Positions 46,501-55,500 of a stretch of DNA of 64,000 nt are shown one piece after another. Every line of letters begins with the position of its first letter. Within the stretch, counting starts at the first letter, position 1. Both the position numbers and the translations under genes were made by a program. This stretch comes from Maniola hyperantus (taxonomy: Eukaryota; Arthropoda; Insecta; Lepidoptera; Nymphalidae): positions 1,612,001 to 1,676,000 of the forward strand of contig NC_048536.1 of assembly GCF_902806685.2 (NCBI RefSeq), written 5' to 3'. Below the pieces are notes generated by a model that had not been told where the DNA came from, made no database searches, and saw nothing but the letters and a program-made list of their open reading frames with translations.

Positions 46501-49500
46501 AATGTCCAACAAATCACATCGGTATCACTCACGATAGTGTATAGTGAATGTCAGTCACGATCATTGAAATAAAATCCTCAAGAAATGAAATAAGTGCTTC
46601 AAATGCGGCCCGAAAAATATCAGCCAAAAAGCTTATAACAAATTACTCAAATTTTAGACTAATTGCTTAAGTGTTCCGTTTTATTTTAGATTAAATATTT
46701 TTGCCGTCATTTGAAACATTCGAATATTTTAAATTTATTGTCGATGACAAGAGGTCTTAAATATAAATATTTTGCAATCGTTATTAAACTTTAAGTTTAA
46801 CTGTTAAGGTTTATTTAATAAACTGAAATGGTTGATTTTATAAGACTTCTACATTTCGTAATAAGAAACATAGGATGTGTATATGTTTGTGTGCAAACCA
46901 GGCCACTTTAGCGATGTCAATTTGTTTGTAAGCCCTTCGTCTATACCTAGTATTATAAGTCAATGGTCACGATAGTTTAAACTGACCTTGAGTATTCCAA
47001 CGCAGTCGCATGTGACCTGCCAGTTCTTGCCGGGCTCGAGGTCAATCTCGATGACCACGGTTCCATCCTCCTTCCTCTCCTTGCAGGGGGTGGAGTTCTT
47101 GCCGGACACGCGGCACGCCTGGTAGAACATATGTGGCGCCACGCGACCGGTATCTGTCCCTATGAACACCTGAAATTAAAAATATATAATATATACTAGC
47201 TGACCCTCCCCGGCTTCGCTCGGGTGGAATTTAGAAAATCGGCGTGGGGGTAGAATTTTTAAAAATCCTGAACTATTTCAGGATTTTTGAAAACTTCCTA
47301 CGTAGGTACGTACCTACTTACGTAGTTTTTTCTTTTGTAACCGAAAACCCAAATATCAATTTTCATGGAAATAACTTGAAAAATGACGGACTTTCGAACA
47401 AACTTTCATCCCTTATTTAACCCGCTTGGCAGTAGAATTTTTGAAAATCGTGAAATACCTGTTTTTTATTATAGTTATGTTTAATTTTAATATTGTAATA
47501 TTTTACAATATTAAAATTAAATATTTATATTTTAATATAGTATCTACTATAGAACTGTAATTTTTTGCATGGTGGCCATTTTGAAATTTTTATTATTTGT
47601 TGTTATAGAGGCAATAGAAATACACTTTTTTAAAATTTCTACATACATGTACAGCTCGACAGACAGACGGATAGACAGCCTCTGAATAAGGAGCGGTACT
47701 AATATAACAATCCCTCAATATTGAGAGAGCCTCAATAGTTCAACGGGTAAAGGAGTGGACTGAAAACCGAAAGGTCGACGCGACGGTTCTAACCCCGCCC
47801 GTTGCAGTATTGTCGTACCTACTCCTAGCAAAAGCTTGACGCCTTGGAGAGGAAAGGAGAATATTAGTCATTTAACATGGTTAATAATCTTCAAAAAAAA
47901 ATCAAGTGTAATACAGAGAATATCAGAGTGTAGGCAAATACCATACCTGTAATACAGCCGGTTTGTCGTAGCCAACTAATTTGACAACTGGGAATCCGTT
48001 CCCTGAGTTATCTTTGACAGCGCCTCGACTGCCTTCAGTCTGATATCTGAAACAATATTAAATTTACTTGTAGATACATCTAATTCTGAAATTAATAAAT
48101 CCAAAGTACTCAGTATAACTAAGTACGAAAATATTAGTTTTCATTTAGGACTTAACAATCATTCGGACTGGCTCAATGAATAATATTAAGTTTTGTATGA
48201 CGGAGCAAGGTATCATATCCAACAAAGGGCTGCGCGAACGTCGTCAACGTCTTTTTAATGTATGATTGTGTGGTCTCGTGTACCTGGCTCGGTGTTGCGA
48301 CTCGGGCTGGCACAGGATCTGTAGTTCCACGGTTCCGTCGCGGGACTTACAGGACAAGGGGGCGGACAGGCCCGGCGGGCCCGAGTGCGTCATGGCGGCC
48401 AGCGCTCTCCGCCTCGCCAGCGCCTGTGCTAGCTTGCCGCCATACTTGCCCCCGAGCTTGCCCCCCAGTTTCCCGCTCAGTTTGCCCCCGGCCGCGTATT
48501 TGCTGGCCAGCTTCCCGCCGCTCCCCAGTTTGCCGCAGGATCTGTACGCGGGGTCTTGGAACCGCTTGCCCGGCGACTCGGTTATGCTTGGACTAGATAT
48601 GCTGCAGCCGGCTCTTATCCTGTTGGAAAATAAATAGTCACATTAATTTTTTTTAAAAGAGTTAGCGAGCAAACGAGCAGGCGCAACAAGGCAGCAACCT
48701 GATGTTAAGTGATTACCGCCGCCCATGAACATTTGCAGCACCAGAGGAACCGCCGATGCGTTGCCGGCCTTTTAGGAATTTGTTGGTCCGCCCTTGAATA
48801 TCCCCATGTTGTAATCTAGTGGTAACACCGCCGATGGGAGTTGGTTCCACAGTTTGCGTGTGCGTGGAAAGAAGGATCTGGCACAGCGGACGGTCGAAGT
48901 GCACCAGACACCCAGGTGGTGAGGGTGAAATTCCTTACGGTTGCGCGCGGTGCGGTTGTAGAAAAATGAGGGTGGAATGAGGTCAAGAAGCTCTTCAGAG
49001 CACTCCCCATTATAAAGGCGATAGAACACGCATAGAGAGCTAACGTCTCTGCTCTGCTCCAGGCTTTCCAACGAGCCGATTAGTTTGGGATCGTCCATAA
49101 ATCGAACAGCCCGCAATTACGTATAGGCATTCCAAATGTAAAAGCCGAAGACAGATTAATTTAGACTCAGCTTCGCGACCGCGACGAGCGACGGCGACAT
49201 GCTACATTTAAGAGGCGGCACTCACGGTGTGCACGCAATTTGGTCTTAGTACCTATTAAAAATCCAAGCATAAATTTCATGATTTTCGGACGGTGATAAA
49301 TAAGAATCGATACTAATTTTAAAATAATTTGATCCATACTAATATTATAAATGCGAAAGTGTCTGTCTGTCTGCTAGCTTTTCACGGCTCAACCGTTCAA
49401 CTGATTTTGACGAAATTTGGTACAGAGATAGCTTGCGTCCCGGGGAAGGATAGGTTACTTTTTATACGGGATTTTCAAAAACTTAAATTCACGCGGACGA

Positions 49501-52500
49501 AGTCGCGACCATCATCTTGTGTTAATAATAAAAAGGCTTATTTAATATCATAACATTATCAATGACATGATAATCGTGATATATCGCAAAATCACGTATT
49601 TTTTATGTTTATGACGTAGGTAAATAACGTGCATGAAAACTAGACCGAAGGAAAGAACTAGTCAAAAATAAGCAAATTTAAAAGCGCAAAGATAAAATAT
49701 ATCGATCTATCATCAAAAATAAACTAATATCAGGGTCACTGGTAGAGATCTCTCAATAGAGATTAGTACTTCCCTGTCCACTTTTACTCTCTTTTTCGCT
49801 TTATTGTAAATTACAGGTAAGGTAAGGTTTTCGTACAATACAAAATCAAAATAGATAAATAAATAAATAAAATAATAAGTTTCAATTAATTGTACATACT
49901 TAATTAAATTATGGTGATATAAATAATTATAATACTTTAGTATAAGTTACCCAAGAAAGGAGACAGGCAGATTTAGATTACTGCAGGTACAAGATTGTCA
50001 GGCAGGTAAGAAAGATGAAAAACAAGATGTAGACGTGGCATAATAAATAATAGAAACAGCAAGAATGTTGTACGGACATAATATTGATAATAATATGATC
50101 TATTTTAATTTTTATCGTAGTGATAATAAACCTACTATCTACGTCAATGACACACCTTACAAAAATCACGTTCTGAGCGTAGCAATCAATTAAATTAATA
50201 TTTGAACGAGATCTATAATAGCTTGTTCATACAATATCCGCGCATTAAAATTTAAAAATGAAAACCGGCCAAGTGCGAGTCAGGTTCGCGCAATGAGGGT
50301 TCCGTACCGTAGGTACTACAGTCGTATTTTTTCGAAATTTTGCAGGATAATTCAAAAACTATGATACATAAAAATAAATAAAAATCTGTTTTAGAATGCA
50401 CAGGTGAAGACCTTTCATATGATACACCACTTGGTATAGTAATCTTACTTTGAAAGTTGAAAATAGCAATATTTGTTCATGAACACATTTTAATTTTTTC
50501 TTGTAATGTAACCACAAATTCACGGTTTTTAGATTTTTCACCTCATGCCTGCTATAAGACCTACCTACCTGCCAAATTTCATGATTCTAGGTCAACGGGA
50601 AGTACCCCGTAGGTTTCTTGACAGACAGACAACAAAGTGATCCTATCAGGGTTTCGTTTTTCCTTTTTATGTACTGAACCCTAAAAAATACCTACTTAGT
50701 AATAGCAATCACTTGATATCACAAAGAGATCATATCATACATACCTATATTAGAATCATGATATTTCTGCTGTCCATTTCTTTAAAGGCCTGGCCGAAAA
50801 AATAGTTTTTAGTTAATATCACCGAAAACGTGAAAATTTTCTAAAATTGATATTTCTGAAGAATAGTGCCACGTACGTAGAACCGAAACTTTAAGTTTCG
50901 CTTTACGTTGCAGACTTTTTCAGAAACATCGGTTCTTTTCCATGTTTTTTGGCGATAACTGACAAACTATATTGCGTTCATTCATGTAGATAAATAATAG
51001 GAAATGATCAAGCATATAATCTTAATTAGATGCCTCGATCACGTTGGGAAGCACGTGGAGCCACGAGTACGACATCGGACACCTAATCTTTTGTTTTCTA
51101 CACGCCTATAATACGGTAAACCGTCATAATTATTATAGTCATTATATCATCTATGTATCTATTAAATATGTACTATTAACTCAGTGGTTCCCAAAGTGTG
51201 CGCTGCAGCCAGTGGCGTGCAGGTCATAGAGGCATAAATGCACTGCTTACCCCAGTTGTAATAGTTCAATGCATATTTTTCATTATGACCTGCCAGTAAA
51301 CAAGTTCCTACCTAACTAATGCCTACCCTGGCTTCAAACTCTGTGCACGCCACTGGCTGCAGTGCCCTAAGTGCGCCGTAGAGGCCTGTTTACCATTTTC
51401 TGAATATATACAATAATACCAGAACGCTGGCAAAAACGAAGACAGGTTATTATAGTACCTACTGATGACTACTGATATGAAAAAAATGTGTATATAAAAA
51501 TCCTATAATTTTGTAAAAGTTTACAATGTATTGCAAATAAAACATCTGACTGACGCTAGAGGTCAACGAACGTTGCGAAAGTAGGCCACTCGAAGTCAAT
51601 GCCGCGTCGTGGGCGGGGCATTGACCCAAGTTTTGGACGCCATACATTGCGTGTTTGAAAAATTCTAAATCACTAAAAGTACAAAACGAGGCAAATGGTT
51701 ATTGAAATTGGATTGTATTTAGGTAGTATAAAAAAAACGCTAAGTTTTTTTCTAGCGTTCTGGTTCATTCTGGATCATTATACCCTATTTCGAGTAGCTA
51801 AGGGGTGCCGAGACAAAATACAGCTAAACCTCCAAGTGTGCCGAACTACTATTATCGTACCGCAAGGCATCGTCAAAGCCTGCACCCTTACGAAGTCAAA
51901 ATTCCACGGACAGGTACGAGCGATTTGCATCCACGTTTCTAATTATACCGCTAGGATATGGAACGCCGCGCCCTTTCGGCGTCAGTTTTCTCCTCCACTT
52001 TTAATATGGGTACCTTCAAGTCAAGAGTGAATAGGCCTCTTCTAGACAAGCGCGCTCCATCTTAGGCTGCATCATCACTTGCCACGTCTGATTTCAGCCA
52101 AGCCAAGTACTAGTCAATACCCTTATTATAAATTCGAAACTGTGTTTGTTTGCTGGTTTATTGGTTTGTTGATTTGTTGGTTTGTTGGTTGTTGAAGTTC
52201 CCACGGGATTTTTAAAACCTAAATCCACGCGGATGAAGCCGCGGGCATCAGCTAGTCTATAAATAAAAATAAAAATTCTTAAAAAGTTTGGGAATCACCG
52301 TATCAGCTATCAATCTGTCCCAAATAAATAACTCTGTGTCTGAGAAGAGTACCTAATCCACTTTGACCGCGATAACTTCTTGGAATTAAGTGATATGCCT
52401 AATATTGTACCAATAAGTTACTGTCCTGTTTGTTATTGTAAACGGGTAATAAAACATGTTATGGAGCCCGTGAGTGCTAGACCTTCGTTATTTTATAAAA

Positions 52501-55500
52501 ACTATGTGTTTAGGTAGTATAACAATAGCGCTAAGTATTTGCTAGCATTCTGGTTACATCCTGTATTTAATGCGCGTAGAAACTTTCAGCTTTATAAAAT
52601 AACGAAAGTCCGTGTGGGGCTTATTAGTTGCGTAAATACAGGGTGTAACCAGAACTTTAGCAAAAACTTAGCGTTATTGTTATACTACCTAAAACACAAT
52701 CCAATACTAGTAACCATTTATTTGCCTCATTTTGTAGTTTTAGTGATTTAATATTGTTCAAACCCACAATGTATAGCGTGCAAAACTCGGGTCAATACTC
52801 CGCCTACGACGGTCAGTCAGATGTTTTATTTGCAATATATCCTAAACTTTTACAAAATTATAGGCGTTTTTTACATTTTTTTCGCGTTTTTTTGTGGTAT
52901 CATATCAGTAATCAATATCATCAGTACTATCATCTGACTTCATTTTTGCCAGCGTTCTGGTTACAACCTGTATGATTGTATTTAAATCTTTTTAAGCGTT
53001 TGCCTGCAATCAAGCCAAACAAAATAGAACCATAAAGACATCTCGAATTAAGTAATTTTTAATTTAAAATCTCAAAAAATTAAAGTCTTGTTTCTTTATA
53101 GGTAGGAAAATTATTATTTCTTTTGTTTAGAAATTCAAATTGCACAGACAAATCATTTTATATTAATTTATTGGTTTGAATATCAATTTCGAAAATACAA
53201 TTGAAAAAAAATGATTAGTAATAAAAAAATGGGTGAGCATTTATTGACTTTGAAATTGAAATTATTCACGTGAAAGTAATTTGAAACTTTTCTTCGTTCA
53301 ATCATAGACCTATTAAATACTCCGTTCAATTTATTTATTTTTAGTTCTAAAAATAATCCAATTGTTAGAACTTTTATTGTTTTAGTATTTTATAAGAAGA
53401 ATTGTTTTTGTTGTTTCAATATTCTTGAGTTACGTATTTTGTATGTAGGTACCTACCTAAATCTATCTTAGTGAATATTATTTAAATACGTATTAAACTA
53501 TAGGTAGGTACCAGTGGCGTGCAGGGCATAGAGGCATAAATGCACTGCTTACCCCAGTTGTAATGGCTCAATGCATATTTTTCATTATGACCTGCCAGTA
53601 AATAGGTTCCTACCTAACTAATGCTTACCCTGGCTTCAAACACTGTGCACGCCACTGGTAGGTACCTATTATCTATTCCGTACAAAATGAGTTTTCACGC
53701 GCCATTTTAACTTAATGTGTCAACTGTCATTTCAAAAGTACGATTCACCTTTAGAAAACACCGGCCAAGTGCGAGTCAGGCGTATTTTTCGACATTTTGC
53801 ACGATAACTCAAAAACTATGACGCATAAAAACAAATAAAAATCTGTTTTAGAATGCACAGGTGAAGCCTTTTCGTATGATACCCCACTTGATATAGTTAT
53901 CTTACTTCGAAAATTGAAAATACTAATTTTTAGTTCATGACCACAATTTAATTTTTTTTGTGTGATGTAACCACAAACTCACGGTTTTCAGATTTTTCCC
54001 CTAATGTCTGCTATAAGACCTACCTAACTGCCAAATTTCATGATTCTAAGTCAACAGGAAGTACCCTGTAGGTTTCTTGACAGACCGACAGACAGACAGA
54101 CAGAGTGATCCTATAAGGGTTCCGTTTTTCCGTTTGAGGTACGGAACCCTAAAAGGACTAAGGGGCTTATTCCACCTTCCTAAATCCTACGTCCTAAATG
54201 GTATTGTTACCATCAAACTAGCCAACTTTGCCATTCAATGATTATCATGATCAACTCATCGCCGACTCACTACAGAGCACAGGTCTCCTCTCAGAGTGAG
54301 AAGGGTTTTGGCCATAGTCTACCACGCAGGCCAAGTGCGGATTGGCAGACAAAAAGCAATTTATAAGCAAATTAGCTTTGTATTTTTTTTTGATAAATAA
54401 CTAACATTTAAACCAAAATTTGTTCGATTTTGATGGCGGGCAAAGTAATCCAGACTTTCAGCCAACATTGCCCACATCAATTTTTATCCAAATATCACTT
54501 GAAAATACGTGAAAAATACCATGACCATAATTTAAGGCTGTCTTGGGCCTAGGTTTCAAAATTTGACAACTAGTCAAATTAGTGGGTACCTATCTTTTTA
54601 TCAAACGTCAAAACACGCGTAAACACAGTTTAAGTATGCGAGCTTCTATGAAATACTGGCATGTGATGCCAAAATGATTTGATGTGCTTTTTTAGTTTAA
54701 TCGATAATTTTAAATGGTTATTACACTTACTAACAAAGGACGATTTCAAGTATTTTGGAAGCCCCTTTATTTAATAATCATAGGCAACAACCAACAACCC
54801 TATTATGTCGTTTGAATCGTCCTCTAAAGAAGCCCCTATCTTGATTATGAATTCCTGTACTAGTCAATCACGTGACAAGAGTTATCGATCGCGTCTTACA
54901 ACTGTCCCCACGTGGCATCTGCCCCCAATGTGAACTGGAGTGTGCAGTGTGCGCTCGACTGCTATCACGAGATTAGCTTGTTGCTATCACTATCATCAGT
55001 GTGAACTAGAGTGAAAGAACTTTCAGTTTGATCCTGAAGCGACGATATGTCAAAAATTAGACTATGATGACTTAAAATCAAAGAAAAATAGGGCTTCTTT
55101 GTACCTAAATATTTTTAAATACATATCAAAAATTGCGGAAGCGGCAGGATTCGAACCGGCATCTCCTGGGATCGAACCCGACGGTCTGACCGCTAAGCCA
55201 AGGCTCGCTTGTTGCCAGTGACGAAATTTGTGATAATATGTATGTGCACTCAGTACTTAAGTGACTGTGAATGCCATCTGTGTACCTATAGGGTAGGGGC
55301 TACTCTAGTGACGTCGAAGCCTCGACGTTTTGTTATAAGTTCCCTATATTTCACCTCCTTGGGGGCTGAATTTTCAAAAATCCTTTCCTAGCGGATGCTT
55401 ATGTCATAATAGCTATCTGCATGCCAAATTTCAGCCTGAACCGCCCAGTAGTTTGAGCTGTGCGGTGATAGATCAGTCAGTCAGTCAGTCAATCAGTCAC

